A stretch of 64,000 nucleotides of DNA. It comes from Desulfofustis sp. PB-SRB1 (GTDB lineage Bacteria; Desulfobacterota; Desulfobulbia; Desulfobulbales; Desulfocapsaceae). Both the position numbers and the translations under genes were made by a program. The notes under the pieces were generated by a model. The model saw nothing but the letters and a program-made list of their open reading frames with translations. It had not been told where the DNA came from and did no database searches. This document shows positions 50,899-60,515 of this stretch, piece after piece. The stretch is taken from NCBI GenBank assembly GCA_016722945.1, contig JAEQMT010000066.1:124001-188000 (forward strand), written 5' to 3'. Every line of letters starts with the position of its first letter. The stretch's first letter is position 1.

Positions 50899-52134
50899 TC
50901 AGGAAGTGGTACCCTTTTTGGTCGGGGTATAGGTATACACCCGTCGAATACTGCCGATCAGTCCCTGCGGGCGAAACACCATCATGAGCACCAGAACGGC
51001 GCCGAAAGCAAGCATGCGATACTCGGCCAGCGCCCGCAGATATTCCGGCAGCAGAATCAAGACAAGGGCGCCGAAAATAACGCCGATGATGGAGCCCATA
51101 CCGCCCAGCACGACGATGGAAAGAATGATTGCCGATTCAAGAAAGGTGAAACTGGCGGGATTGATAAAGGTTGTCTTGGCGGCAAACACCACGCCGATGA
51201 TACCGGCCCAGAAGGCGCCCAGGGAAAAGGCCGCCAGCTTGGTCTTCATCTTGTCGATGCCCATCGCCTGACAGGCAATCTCGTCTTCACGCAGGGCGAT
51301 CCAGGCCCGGCCCAGTCGGGAATCCTGCAGCCGATTGACAAAAAATATGGTAACCACCACAAACAGTACCATCAGGTAATAAATGTAGATGATGGCCTGA
51401 TCCAGGGTAAGATCGATGCCGAAAAAACCGGGCCGGGAGATGTTGGAGATCCCGCTTGGCCCTTGTGAAAAGTCCCCCCAGTTCTCCAGAACCAGACGGA
51501 TAATCTCGCCAAAGCCCAGAGTGACAATGGCCAGATAGTCACCACGCAACCGCAGGACCGGAAAACCCAGTATAATGCCGAACAGGGCGGCCAGAATACC
51601 ACCGATGGGCAGCACCACCCAGAAACCGAGCCCGAAATGATAATTCAACAAGGCATAGGTGTAGGCGCCAACCGCATAAAAGGCGACGTAGCCGAGATCG
51701 AGCAGACCGGCAAGCCCCACCACGATATTGAGCCCCAGACCGAGCACCACGTACATGAGTGCCGTGGTCATGATGTTTACCTGATAGGTCGAGGAGAGGT
51801 AAGGCATGTGAGGAAAGGCCAGGGCAACCGCCAGCAGGCTTACAAAGATGATAGTTCGTGAGCGGGTATTGCTCAACCAGCGGTGGATAAGGGTCTGGTC
51901 GGGGTTACTTTGGCCGCTCTCTTTTCTACTGGTTTGAATATCTCTTCTGTGAAGCAGGTATCTGAATATGATGGAGAGGAAAAAGCTGCCGACAATGACA
52001 TAGACCATATTGTGCCAACGCCACAATACCGTGCTCTCCACCGGATCAACCCGCACCACCATGATGGGAAAGGTGAGAAAGGCAAACCACAGCGATACGA
52101 CCAGTGATTTTTTTAATTCACCCGCGGAAATCAC
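50899..52134 (-). CDS. livM: branched-chain amino acid ABC transporter permease
   Basis: Membrane subunit of 411 residues with about ten helices. An extra N-terminal part of roughly 90 residues with two helices (residues 12-70) precedes the core, as in the long LivM form. The core shows GLGLNIVVGLAGLLDLGYVAFYAVGAY and GDYLAIVTLGFGEIIRLV, and a C-terminal GGMGSIIGVIFGA. It is four bases after livH and one before livG. Confidence 0.94.
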   Translation of the reverse strand: MISAGELKKSLVVSLWFAFLTFPIMVVRVDPVESTVLWRWHNMVYVIVGSFFLSIIFRYLLHRRDIQTSRKESGQSNPDQTLIHRWLSNTRSRTIIFVSLLAVALAFPHMPYLSSTYQVNIMTTALMYVVLGLGLNIVVGLAGLLDLGYVAFYAVGAYTYALLNYHFGLGFWVVLPIGGILAALFGIILGFPVLRLRGDYLAIVTLGFGEIIRLVLENWGDFSQGPSGISNISRPGFFGIDLTLDQAIIYIYYLMVLFVVVTIFFVNRLQDSRLGRAWIALREDEIACQAMGIDKMKTKLAAFSLGAFWAGIIGVVFAAKTTFINPASFTFLESAIILSIVVLGGMGSIIGVIFGALVLILLPEYLRALAEYRMLAFGAVLVLMMVFRPQGLIGSIRRVYTYTPTKKGTTS

Positions 52135-52138
52135 GGCC

Positions 52139-53041
52139 TCACACCTTTTGCGACTCGACCTTACCGAGTAGGCCGGAAGGCTTGAAGATGAGGATCAGGA
52201 CCAGCAGTGAGAAGGCAAATACATCCTCATAATCGCTGGACACATAGCCGGTGGCAAAGCTCTCGGTCAGGCCAAGCACGACGCTGCCCAACACCGCCCC
52301 CGGCACCGAACCGATGCCGCCTAAAACGGCGGCGGTAAATGCCTTGATACCGGCCAGAAAACCGATGGAGAAATTGATCTGGCCGATATGAGAGGCAATC
52401 AGCAACCCTCCGATGGCGGCCATGGAGGAGCCGATAATAAAGGTGACGGAGATAATCCGGTCGACGTTGATACCCACCAGCATGGCCATGGTTCGATCCT
52501 GAGAGGTGGCACGCATGGCCTTGCCGATTTTAGTATATTTGATCACCACCGTGAGAATCAGCATGGCGATGGTCGTGGTTACCAGAATCACCAGATCGGT
52601 GGAACCGACGATATGGGCGATGGGCTCCATGAAGGGAAAATCCGGGATCAATTGCGGAAAGGGCAAAAACTCCGATGTTTGCGCCAGCAGCACATAGTTT
52701 TGCAGGAAAATGGACATGCCGATGGCACTGATCAGCGCGGACAGTCGCGGTGCCTTACGCAGCGGCTTGTAGGCGATTTTTTCGATGGTGTAGCCATATG
52801 AGGCCGACCAGATAACGGCGGCAAGGCCGGCCAACACGATAATGGCAAGCAGCGGGAATCCGTAGATAGATAAAATGGTAGCGACGATAAACGAGGTGAA
52901 GGCGCCGATCATGTAAATCTCGCCATGGGCGAAGTTAATCAGCCCGATTATACCGTACACCATGGTATAGCCCAAGGCGATCAGGGCATAGATTGCACCG
53001 CGAGTCAAACCGCTGAGCAAGAGTTCAATAAAATATTCCAT
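52139..53041 (-). CDS. livH: branched-chain amino acid ABC transporter permease
   Basis: Membrane subunit of 300 residues with about eight helices. LGYTMVYGIIGLINFAHGEIYMIGAF and VLGGIGSVPGAVLG are diagnostic of LivH. It is separated from livK by 72 bp containing a strong stem-loop and is closely packed with livM. Confidence 0.95.
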   Translation of the reverse strand: MEYFIELLLSGLTRGAIYALIALGYTMVYGIIGLINFAHGEIYMIGAFTSFIVATILSIYGFPLLAIIVLAGLAAVIWSASYGYTIEKIAYKPLRKAPRLSALISAIGMSIFLQNYVLLAQTSEFLPFPQLIPDFPFMEPIAHIVGSTDLVILVTTTIAMLILTVVIKYTKIGKAMRATSQDRTMAMLVGINVDRIISVTFIIGSSMAAIGGLLIASHIGQINFSIGFLAGIKAFTAAVLGGIGSVPGAVLGSVVLGLTESFATGYVSSDYEDVFAFSLLVLILIFKPSGLLGKVESQKV

Positions 53042-53054
53042 GGCGCTATAAGAG

Positions 53055-53090
53055 AAACTGGGGCAAAAGCCGATGCTTAAGCCCCAGTTT
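53055..53090 (-). promoter_or_regulatory. intercistronic stem-loop between livK and livH
   Basis: AAACTGGGGC at 53055-53064 pairs perfectly with GCCCCAGTTT at 53081-53090 (10 bp, 16-base loop). On the minus strand it follows the livK stop and ends 13 bases before the livH ATG. Such hairpins after a binding-protein gene protect or partly terminate the mRNA so that more binding protein than permease is made. It lacks a long U tract, so full termination is unlikely. Confidence 0.6.
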
Positions 53091-53113
53091 TAAAAAGGCG
53101 GTAACGACGCGGG

Positions 53114-54232
53114 TTATTCAACCTCGACAAATACGCCGTCTTTCACCTGATAGACGGAAAAGCCGACGCCGATGGCATCGCCTCTCTCATCAAAAGAGAT
53201 GGAGCCAACCGGGGTGTCTACCGATTCACTCTGTAATACCTTTTTCAGCGCATCGAGATCGGCTGAACCGGCCTTGGCATAGGCGTTGGTCATGGCCAGC
53301 ATGGCTGAGTAGGCATTGTCAAAAAACTGCCCTGGGCCTGTGCCATATTTCTCCTTGTGTTGCTCTATTGCTTTTTTAGCTAGTGGATTTGTAGATGTAT
53401 CTTTTGGCCCCGAGGCATAAACGCCTTCCGCGGCATCACCAGCAACATCTATGAATGTTTGAGCTTGCACCCCATCATCAGAGATGAAAACAGCGTCAAC
53501 TTTCTTTTTTTTCATAGTTGTTACTATTTTTGATGCTTCAGGATGATAGCCACCATAGATAACAGAATCTGCACCCGATCTTTTTATTTTCTGTACTATT
53601 GCAGAGTAATCTATTGCATTCGGAGTTATTCCCTCAAAGAGAACCACTTCCGCCTTTCCTGACTCCTCTATGAATTTCTTAGCAAATTCGGCAAACCCTT
53701 TACCGTAATCCTGTTTGTCATGAATTACAGCGATTTTTGAAAGGCCCAAGTTATTAATGGCAAAATCGACATCGAGCTGGGCCTGGGCATCATCAGGTGC
53801 GATTGTCCTGAAGAAGTTGGGATAATCTCCGCTCTGGGTCAGCGGCGGATTGGTGGCGGAAGGAGACATGACCAGAATTCCCGCATCGAGATAGATGGGC
53901 AGCGCCGCCTTGGTGGCGCCTGAGCAGATACCGCCGAGCACCATTTGAGCGCCATCGGATACCAGCTTGGTGGCAGTATTGGTGGCAATTTCTGGTTTGC
54001 AGACGGTGTCTTCAATAAGCAGTTCGATCATTTTGCCGTTGATACCGCCGGCCGCATTGATTTCTTCGGCAACGAGTTTAGCAGCGTTGACGCTGGGCAG
54101 GCCGTATGAGGCGAGATCGCCGCTGTGCGGGCCGGCAACGCCGATTTTAATGGTATCGGCGGTAAATCCCGCGGTGGCGAACGCCACACTTGCCACCAGG
54201 CAGACCACCAGTGATTGAACACGTTTACTCAT
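53114..54232 (-). CDS. livK: branched-chain amino acid ABC transporter substrate-binding protein
   Basis: Periplasmic type I binding protein, 372 residues. A signal peptide (SLVVCLVASVAFATAGFT) precedes a mature part beginning IKIGVAGPHSG. The segment LVLGG-like MVLGGICSGATKAALPI and ATNPPLTQSGDYPNFFRT are typical of Leu/Ile/Val receptors. It is first in the livKHMGF operon. The DNA from about 53341 to 53760 (residues 157-297) is visibly AT-richer than both flanks, suggesting a recombined segment. Confidence 0.94.
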   Translation of the reverse strand: MSKRVQSLVVCLVASVAFATAGFTADTIKIGVAGPHSGDLASYGLPSVNAAKLVAEEINAAGGINGKMIELLIEDTVCKPEIATNTATKLVSDGAQMVLGGICSGATKAALPIYLDAGILVMSPSATNPPLTQSGDYPNFFRTIAPDDAQAQLDVDFAINNLGLSKIAVIHDKQDYGKGFAEFAKKFIEESGKAEVVLFEGITPNAIDYSAIVQKIKRSGADSVIYGGYHPEASKIVTTMKKKKVDAVFISDDGVQAQTFIDVAGDAAEGVYASGPKDTSTNPLAKKAIEQHKEKYGTGPGQFFDNAYSAMLAMTNAYAKAGSADLDALKKVLQSESVDTPVGSISFDERGDAIGVGFSVYQVKDGVFVEVE

Positions 54233-54431
54233 AATTTCCTCCTTTTACCTGTGATGATTTGTTCAGTTGTAAAAATATAGTACACTCCCCTGCTCGTTCC
54301 CATACCGTCGGGGTCGAGGCGTAAACGCAGACGATATTAGTCATTTCCGTAGCAATTTGCAAAAAAGAAACGCAGGATTATGATCAATCACAAAATTTTG
54401 AAATACATTAGGCGGACACTACCATAGCAGC

Positions 54432-55544
54432 ATGATATCACATTCAGTAAAAGCCCGCCGGTGGCTAGAGTCACACAAGAGGGGGCTGTTTGTCATCGGA
54501 CGGCCGTTTTCCCCATTTTACTCGGCTCTGATGATGCTTCGTGCCCGCCTCTATAGTTACGGCGCCATGCCTGTTCATCAGTTGCCGGTACCAGTGATAT
54601 CGGTGGGCAATCTGATCATGGGCGGCTCCGGTAAGACCCCGCTGGTAATTCACCTGAGCGGTCTGCTGGCCGACAACGGCTATGCTCCGGCGGTGGTGAG
54701 CCGCGGCTATGGGGGAACGGCACGCTCTGAGGTAAATATAGTCAGCGACGGCACCACCAGACTGCTCTCCTCAGCACAGGCAGGGGATGAACCGGCGCTG
54801 ATCGCCCACCACAAAAAAGGAATCGTAGTAGCTACCGGCAGGCGGCGTATCCACCCATGCAGGGCGGTAATTGAGCGCTACGGTTGCGACGTCATCGTCC
54901 TCGATGACGGTTTTCAGCATATCTCGGTGGGACGGGATATAAATCTGGTGCTGTTCGATATTGATTTTTTTGCCGGCAACAGCCGTGTATTTCCCGGCGG
55001 CGATTTACGCGAACCGGTTAGCGCCTTGAATCGTGCCGATACATTCGTGCTGACCGGGCTGCACGAACAAAACAGGGATCGAGCTGAAAAATGTAAAACA
55101 TTACTGCACAAAAGGTTCCCCAATACTGCCCTGTTTACCCTATCCGCCGGCTTTGACGAGATGTACCGGTACACTCAGAAAGACGGGGAAATGGTTGTTG
55201 AGCAGGTACCGTCTGACTCCCTGCCCGATGATCTTGTCGGTTTCTGCGGAATCGCGCAGCCGCTTCGATTTGAGGCGATGCTTGCAAGAAATGGTATTAC
55301 TCTTGGTAAATACATCGTTTTTGCCGATCACCATTGCTATCAACATAGTGATCTGGCCATGTTGTGGGAGGAGGCGGCGAATCACCGGGGAGCGAACTTC
55401 ATCACCACTGAAAAAGATATGGTAAAGTTGGCCGATCTTAATCTGGGCACGGCACAATTCTTTGTTCCACGACTGAAAATCGGCTCCAGTCATGCACTTG
55501 ACGACTATATTTTGCGTATGATCGCGGTTCGTACCAGCAAGTGA
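54432..55544 (+). CDS. lpxK: tetraacyldisaccharide 4'-kinase
   Basis: Phosphorylates the 4' position of the lipid A precursor to form lipid IVA at the inner membrane. The 370 residues show an N-terminal membrane-associated helix, SVGNLIMGGSGKTP (P-loop, Lys68), VVSRGYGG, and VIVLDDGFQH. The family's FAGNSRVFPGGDLREP and FADHHCY follow. It is divergent from livK. The ribosome binding site is weak. The length is slightly above the usual of about 330. Confidence 0.96.
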   Translation: MISHSVKARRWLESHKRGLFVIGRPFSPFYSALMMLRARLYSYGAMPVHQLPVPVISVGNLIMGGSGKTPLVIHLSGLLADNGYAPAVVSRGYGGTARSEVNIVSDGTTRLLSSAQAGDEPALIAHHKKGIVVATGRRRIHPCRAVIERYGCDVIVLDDGFQHISVGRDINLVLFDIDFFAGNSRVFPGGDLREPVSALNRADTFVLTGLHEQNRDRAEKCKTLLHKRFPNTALFTLSAGFDEMYRYTQKDGEMVVEQVPSDSLPDDLVGFCGIAQPLRFEAMLARNGITLGKYIVFADHHCYQHSDLAMLWEEAANHRGANFITTEKDMVKLADLNLGTAQFFVPRLKIGSSHALDDYILRMIAVRTSK

Positions 55545-55770
55545 ATTTCCGGGTGATCACTGCCGTTGAACGTGTGTGATTTGCCTGTCAACACTGAAAT
55601 AGTGTGGAAAAACACACACCACAGGGTGCCGGGCAATAGATAGCGATTATTCTCAACATATTGGAAACATTATATATATCTGAGACACAGTGATAAGAAG
55701 TTTGGTTAGCACAAATCTTGCAAAGAACTAGCGCTAAATCATTTTATCATTTTACAAAATAGGCGCATCC

Positions 55771-56736
55771 ATGCCTCATATCATAGCATATCAACATACC
55801 ATTCAAAAACCGGTCAGTTGTTGCGGGGCCGGACTTCATTCCGGAAAAGCCGCGCATCTGACCATCAAGCCGGCGCCGCCGGCCAACGGCATCACCTTTT
55901 ATCGCACCGACCTGCCGACCAAGAGCAGAAAGATCAAGGCTCATATCGGTATGGTCAGCGGCACCCACCTGGCCACTACCATCGGTTACAATGGAACCAG
56001 GGTTTCCACCGTGGAGCATTTGCTTGCCGCCCTGCACAGCAGCGGTATCGATAACGTCGATATCGAGGTCGACTCGGCCGAGGTTCCCATCATGGACGGC
56101 AGTGCCGAGCCCTTTATCAAACTGATCAAACAGGCGGGTATCAAGCGCCAACCCTACCTGCGCACCTATCTGCGCATCAAACGACCGATCAGTTATCGTT
56201 CCGGCGCCACCACAATTCGGATCGAGCCGCACGACGGATTCAAGGTGAGCGCCAAGATCCGCTTCAACGATTCACTGATCAAAACGCAATCGTTTAGTAA
56301 CGAGATCAGTACCGAGCAGTTTACCAGGGATATCTCCCGGGCACGTACCTTCGGCTACGTGGAAGAGGTTGAAGAGTTGTGGGCAAACGGCCTGGCACTG
56401 GGATCATCCCTGGCAAACGTGATTGCTATTCACTGGAACCGCAAGTCAATTCTCAACGAAGATGGCCTGCGCTACGACGACGAGTTTATCCGGCACAAGG
56501 TACTGGATCTGGTTGGTGATTTGAGTCTAATCGGCTACCCGCTGCTCGGTCATGTCCATGCCCTTAAAGCCGGACATGCCCAACACATTGCCTTCCTCAA
56601 GGAAATAACCGAACATCCCGACTGCTGGGAGTTGATACAATTTGGCGCCGACGGTTACCAAGCGGTACTTGACAGGAAAAACCTTATTGTCCAGCCGCCC
56701 AAGGTTACCCAACCGACGCTGGTAATGGCCTCGTAA
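55771..56736 (+). CDS. lpxC: UDP-3-O-acyl-N-acetylglucosamine deacetylase
   Basis: Zinc deacetylase that commits UDP-GlcNAc to lipid A. In 321 residues the zinc ligands are His83 (STVEHLLAAL), His242 and Asp246 (RHKVLDLVGDL), with the general acid His269 (KAGHAQH). CCGAGLHSGK and PIMDGSAEPF are further family segments. It stands 226 bp after lpxK on the same strand. A hairpin with a short T tract follows it. Confidence 0.97.
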   Translation: MPHIIAYQHTIQKPVSCCGAGLHSGKAAHLTIKPAPPANGITFYRTDLPTKSRKIKAHIGMVSGTHLATTIGYNGTRVSTVEHLLAALHSSGIDNVDIEVDSAEVPIMDGSAEPFIKLIKQAGIKRQPYLRTYLRIKRPISYRSGATTIRIEPHDGFKVSAKIRFNDSLIKTQSFSNEISTEQFTRDISRARTFGYVEEVEELWANGLALGSSLANVIAIHWNRKSILNEDGLRYDDEFIRHKVLDLVGDLSLIGYPLLGHVHALKAGHAQHIAFLKEITEHPDCWELIQFGADGYQAVLDRKNLIVQPPKVTQPTLVMAS

Positions 56737-56754
56737 GCCGCGCAAGAGCGGTGC

Positions 56755-56773
56755 GCTTCGTCTCGAAGCTTTT
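56755..56773 (+). terminator. possible rho-independent terminator after lpxC
   Basis: GCTTCG (56755-56760) pairs with CGAAGC (56764-56769) around a three-base loop, followed by four T. The stem is short, so it is a weak terminator at best. Confidence 0.4.
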
Positions 56774-56809
56774 ACAGCAAGTTCAGGGAGTTTCGCCTCT
56801 CTCTAGTAG

Positions 56810-57226
56810 TCAACCGCCGATAATCTTGATCAGCACCCGCTTTTTCCGGCGGCCATCAAACTCGCCGTAAAATATCTGTTCCCAGGGGCCAATATCCAGT
56901 GCCCCGTCGGTGATCGCCACTACCACCTCCCGCCCCATGATCTGCCGCTTCAAGTGGGCGTCGCCATTGTCTTCGTAGCCGTTGTGGCGATACTGACTCA
57001 CCGGCTCATGGGGGGCAAGTTTTTCCAGCCACACCTCATAATCGTGGTGCAGACCGGCTTCATCATCGTTGATAAATACCGAAGCGGTAATGTGCATGGC
57101 GTTGCACAAGAGCAGTCCTTCAACGATTCCGCTCTGCTCAAGAGCGGTTTCCACCTCTTTCGTAATATTGATAAAGCCACGCCTGGCGGGCACCTCAAAC
57201 CACAACTCTTTTCGATAACTCCGCAT
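56810..57226 (-). CDS. yjbQ: YjbQ family protein (secondary thiamine-phosphate synthase-like)
   Basis: A 138-residue YjbQ/UPF0047 protein. Family marks are [17 protein letters not shown], the His-rich [29 protein letters not shown] and [15 protein letters not shown]. Members have been reported to have weak thiamine-phosphate synthase activity; the biological role is unsure. The gene is 12 bp downstream of icd on the same strand and may be co-transcribed. Confidence 0.92.
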   Translation of the reverse strand: MRSYRKELWFEVPARRGFINITKEVETALEQSGIVEGLLLCNAMHITASVFINDDEAGLHHDYEVWLEKLAPHEPVSQYRHNGYEDNGDAHLKRQIMGREVVVAITDGALDIGPWEQIFYGEFDGRRKKRVLIKIIGG

Positions 57227-57238
57227 ACTCCGGCCCGC

Positions 57239-58456
57239 CTATTTGTTCATTGCCGCCTGCAATCGACTATCGATGGCATCGAGAAACTCTTCGGTGCTGA
57301 GATATGGTTGAGAATCACCCACGAGCAGGGCTAAATCCTTGGTCATCTTGCCCTGCTCCACGCAGGTTATGCATACCTCTTCCAGGGTGGCGGCAAATGT
57401 AACGACATCGGGCGTGTTGTCGAATACGCCGCGGTGATGCAGCCCTTTTGTCCAGGCAAATATCGAGGCAATAGGGTTTGTTGATGTCTTGTTCCCCTGC
57501 TGATGCTGACGATAATGTCTGGTTACCGTACCGTGTGCCGCTTCCGCCTCCACCGTTTTACCATCTTCGGTCATGAGTACTGAACTCATCAAGCCCAGCG
57601 AGCCGAACCCCTGCGCCACCGTATCCGACTGCACATCGCCGTCGTAGTTCTTGCATGCCCAGACAAAACCGCCCTCCCATTTCAGCGCGGCGGCAACCAT
57701 ATCATCGATGAGTCGGTGTTCATAGATGATGCCCGCCTCCTTGAAACCATCGGCAAATTCATCGGTAAACACCTGCTGAAAAAGATCCTTGAACCGGCCA
57801 TCATATGCCTTAAGAATCGTGTTTTTGGTTGACAGATACACCGGCCATTTAAGCTGTAATCCATAATTGAAACAGGCCCGGGCAAACCCCCTGATCGAAT
57901 CATCGAGGTTGTACATACCCAGGGCGCACCCGCTTGATGGGAAATCAAAGACCTCGTAGTGGTGTGGTGCTGAACCATCGGCCGGCTCAAAACTCATGCG
58001 CAGTTTTCCCGGCCCGGGAATGAGAAAATCGGTGGCCCGATATTGATCGCCGAAGGCGTGTCGGCCGATGACAATCGGTTTCTTCCAGCCCGGCACCAGC
58101 CGCGGTATATTGGCGCACAAAATAGGTTGCCTGAATACCGTTCCCCCGACAATATTGCGAATGGTGCCGTTGGGTGAGCGCCACATCTTCTTCAGGCCGA
58201 ACTCTTCCACCCGCGCCTCATCCGCCGTTATGGTGGCGCATTTAACGCCAACCTGATAGCGCTTGATGGCATGGGCTGCATCCACGGTGATCTGGTCATC
58301 GGTTTTATCTCTGTTTTGAATGGAGAGATCGAAATACTTCAGATCGATATCAAGGTAGGGCAAAATCAGCTTCTTTTTGATAAATGCCCAGATGATTCTT
58401 GTCATCTCGTCGCCATCCAACTCGACGACGGGATTGTGGACGGTGATTTTCTTCAT
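57239..58456 (-). CDS. icd: NADP-dependent isocitrate dehydrogenase (eukaryotic-type subfamily)
   Basis: Converts isocitrate to 2-oxoglutarate and CO2 with NADP in the TCA cycle. The 405 residues match the homodimeric eukaryote-type enzyme rather than the Escherichia coli type: [42 protein letters not shown], the metal-binding [10 protein letters not shown], and the NADP segment [19 protein letters not shown] precedes the ATG at a good distance. It is followed by yjbQ. Confidence 0.96.
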   Translation of the reverse strand: MKKITVHNPVVELDGDEMTRIIWAFIKKKLILPYLDIDLKYFDLSIQNRDKTDDQITVDAAHAIKRYQVGVKCATITADEARVEEFGLKKMWRSPNGTIRNIVGGTVFRQPILCANIPRLVPGWKKPIVIGRHAFGDQYRATDFLIPGPGKLRMSFEPADGSAPHHYEVFDFPSSGCALGMYNLDDSIRGFARACFNYGLQLKWPVYLSTKNTILKAYDGRFKDLFQQVFTDEFADGFKEAGIIYEHRLIDDMVAAALKWEGGFVWACKNYDGDVQSDTVAQGFGSLGLMSSVLMTEDGKTVEAEAAHGTVTRHYRQHQQGNKTSTNPIASIFAWTKGLHHRGVFDNTPDVVTFAATLEEVCITCVEQGKMTKDLALLVGDSQPYLSTEEFLDAIDSRLQAAMNK

Positions 58457-58560
58457 AGGTTCTCCCCTGTTATGTTCTCCTGACGCCTGTTCGCAGGCAG
58501 ACAGCTCATCCGAAACCGCATCGTATCAGTCTACACCGCAAAATACCACTTGTCACCGGT

Positions 58561-58712
58561 GGATACTTAAAGGAACTTTGCAAAATAGCCTTTTCGCCCA
58601 GTCTCAACGTTGCTCAAAAACTTTCATCCTGGCAATATCGGTCATACGCCGCCTGAGGTAAGATGTTCCCGGCGCCTCGACCTTGAACGAAAATTCTTAC
58701 TTTTCTAGCTCC
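58561..58712 (-). repeat. MITE-like repeat copy B (reverse orientation)
   Basis: On the minus strand this reads in parallel with copies at 19398 and 61916: GAATTTTCGTTCAAGGTCG, then CAGGATGAAAGTTTTTGAGC, ACTGGGCGAAAAGGCTATTT and GCAAAGTTCCTTTAAGTAT. The ends are more degenerate than in copy A. It fills much of the 412-bp gap between icd and the ketosynthase gene; nothing else is seen there. Confidence 0.82.
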
Positions 58713-58868
58713 CCATTGGATGTGCATGAAAATTTTATGTTTTCCAAACCTGAACGGTGAGAATAACTTGCTTTTCTCACTGATATGTCATAGAGGTGTT
58801 GGATTTTGAACGATCAGCCTGTCTGATCCACCGCTATCCACTATGTATACACCTTATCTGCATTCTCA

Positions 58869-60104
58869 ATGGTTGTCCCTGCCACCCGCATAGTTATTAC
58901 CGGCGTGGGTTTGATCGCCCCCAACGGCAACAATCTTCAGGAATTTCGGGCCAACCTTCTGGCCGGCAAAAGTGGGATCAGCCACATTGAGCACCGCTAT
59001 TTCGGCAGGGCGCCGGCCGGGTGCTGCGATTTTGACACGACCCGCTACCGAAAGAAAAAGGAAAACAAGAAAGGGACTCGGGCCGGCTGTATCGCGGTAT
59101 ATTGCGCCCACGAAGCGATGCTCGACGCACAGATTGATGAAACCCATTACGCTGGGGATAGAACAGGGGTTTATCTTGGGCTTACCGAACACGGCACCGT
59201 TGAGACCGAACATGAAATTTACAATATCAAGGGATACGATTACGATGTTCGGTACTGGAGCCATCACCACAATCCGCGCACCGTACTGAACAACCCGGCC
59301 GGCGAGATCACCGTCAGTCTTGGTATTACCGGCCCCCACTATAGCATCGGAGCGGCGTGTGCGGCCGGCAATGCGGCCCTGATCCAGGGCGCCCAGATGC
59401 TGCAGCTGGACGAGGTTGATATAGCGCTGGTCGGCGGGGTCTCCGAATCCACCGAATCGTTTGGCATATTTGCCAGTTTTCAATCACAAAATGCCCTGGC
59501 CACCCATGATGATCCCCATAAGGCGTGCCGCCCCTTCGATCAACAGCGCAACGGCATCGTGGTATCAGAGGGGGGCTGCGTCTTTGTTTTGGAAAGGCTC
59601 GATGCAGCTCTTGCCCGCAAGGCCAGGATATATGGAGAAATCGTTGGCTATGCCATGAATTCCGATGCCGGTGATTTTGTGTTGCCTCTGGGAGAGAGAC
59701 AGGCCCAGTGCATGGCAAAGGCAATTGCAAGGGCCGGGATGCAGGCCGCCGATATCGATCTCGTCTCAAGCCATGCCACCGGCACCAAACAGGGCGATGT
59801 TGAAGAATGCAAGGCCATCAGGGAAGTGTTCAGCCAAGGTTCACACACCTACATTAACAATACCAAGTCGATTATCGGTCATGCCATGGGAGCGGCCGGC
59901 GCCCTCGAACTGGCGGGCAACCTCCCTTCTTTTGACGACAATGCAATTCACCCTACCATCAATATCGACACTCTCGATCCCGCCTGTGCATTACCCAATC
60001 TGGTTGTGAACGAACCGGTGCACGACGTATCGGTGCACACCATACTCAATAACTCGTTTGGCATGCTGGGTATCAATTCTACCGTTATCGTGAAGAAGTT
60101 TTAA
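58869..60104 (+). CDS. beta-ketoacyl-ACP synthase (FabF/KAS II type)
   Basis: Condensing enzyme that extends acyl chains bound to ACP. The 411 residues keep the full catalytic set: Cys164 (SIGAACAAGN), His302 (SSHATGTKQGD), Lys333 and His338 (NTKSIIGHAMGAAGALEL), and NNSFGMLGINS at the end. ACAAG instead of the usual ACATG marks it as divergent from housekeeping FabF. The ACP is 149 bp downstream. Two CrtI-like oxidoreductases and a FabG-like gene follow. It probably serves a dedicated lipid pathway. Confidence 0.9.
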   Translation: MVVPATRIVITGVGLIAPNGNNLQEFRANLLAGKSGISHIEHRYFGRAPAGCCDFDTTRYRKKKENKKGTRAGCIAVYCAHEAMLDAQIDETHYAGDRTGVYLGLTEHGTVETEHEIYNIKGYDYDVRYWSHHHNPRTVLNNPAGEITVSLGITGPHYSIGAACAAGNAALIQGAQMLQLDEVDIALVGGVSESTESFGIFASFQSQNALATHDDPHKACRPFDQQRNGIVVSEGGCVFVLERLDAALARKARIYGEIVGYAMNSDAGDFVLPLGERQAQCMAKAIARAGMQAADIDLVSSHATGTKQGDVEECKAIREVFSQGSHTYINNTKSIIGHAMGAAGALELAGNLPSFDDNAIHPTINIDTLDPACALPNLVVNEPVHDVSVHTILNNSFGMLGINSTVIVKKF

Positions 60105-60253
60105 GCAAACTTTGCTTGGTATTCGCATCAACACATACGAAAAGGCATGAAGTTTTACATTTCTTATGGTAGGATTTGCGGTTTAACCTATAAGCCCAAA
60201 ACAACTCCCAGATCAGGCACCTGCAATAATTGTTAGAGAAGTTGGAGATATTC

Positions 60254-60505
60254 ATGACTCGCGCTGAAATCAGAGATTTAATTATAGAAATCATCAAAGA
60301 CATCGATGACGAAGCTCAATTTGACGATGTCAGTCCCGATGAGCCACTCCGTGATCAGCTTGACCTTGATTCCATGGATTTCCTCGATATTGTCATGGAA
60401 TTGCGCAAGCGTCACAAACTACAGATCCCTGAAGAAGATTATCCGCAATTGGCCACTCTCAACAGCTGTGTGAATTATCTCGAGCCGTTGCTCCACAACG
60501 CATAA
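60254..60505 (+). CDS. acyl carrier protein
   Basis: An 83-residue phosphopantetheine carrier. The attachment serine is Ser40 in LDLDSMDFLDIVMELRK, a DSM version of the usual DSL. GGAG at 60244-60247 precedes ATG 60254; the ORF extension to 60230 starts with TTG and is rejected. It is acidic like all ACPs. Its position between the ketosynthase and the oxidoreductases makes it the likely carrier of the pathway intermediates. Confidence 0.92.
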   Translation: MTRAEIRDLIIEIIKDIDDEAQFDDVSPDEPLRDQLDLDSMDFLDIVMELRKRHKLQIPEEDYPQLATLNSCVNYLEPLLHNA

Positions 60506-60515
60506 CACATAATCC

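Noticed and set aside
50761-51468. Plus-strand open frame of 235 codons over livG/livM
   Set aside because: Low-complexity His/Gly/Asp-rich translation, antisense to livM; a shadow frame.
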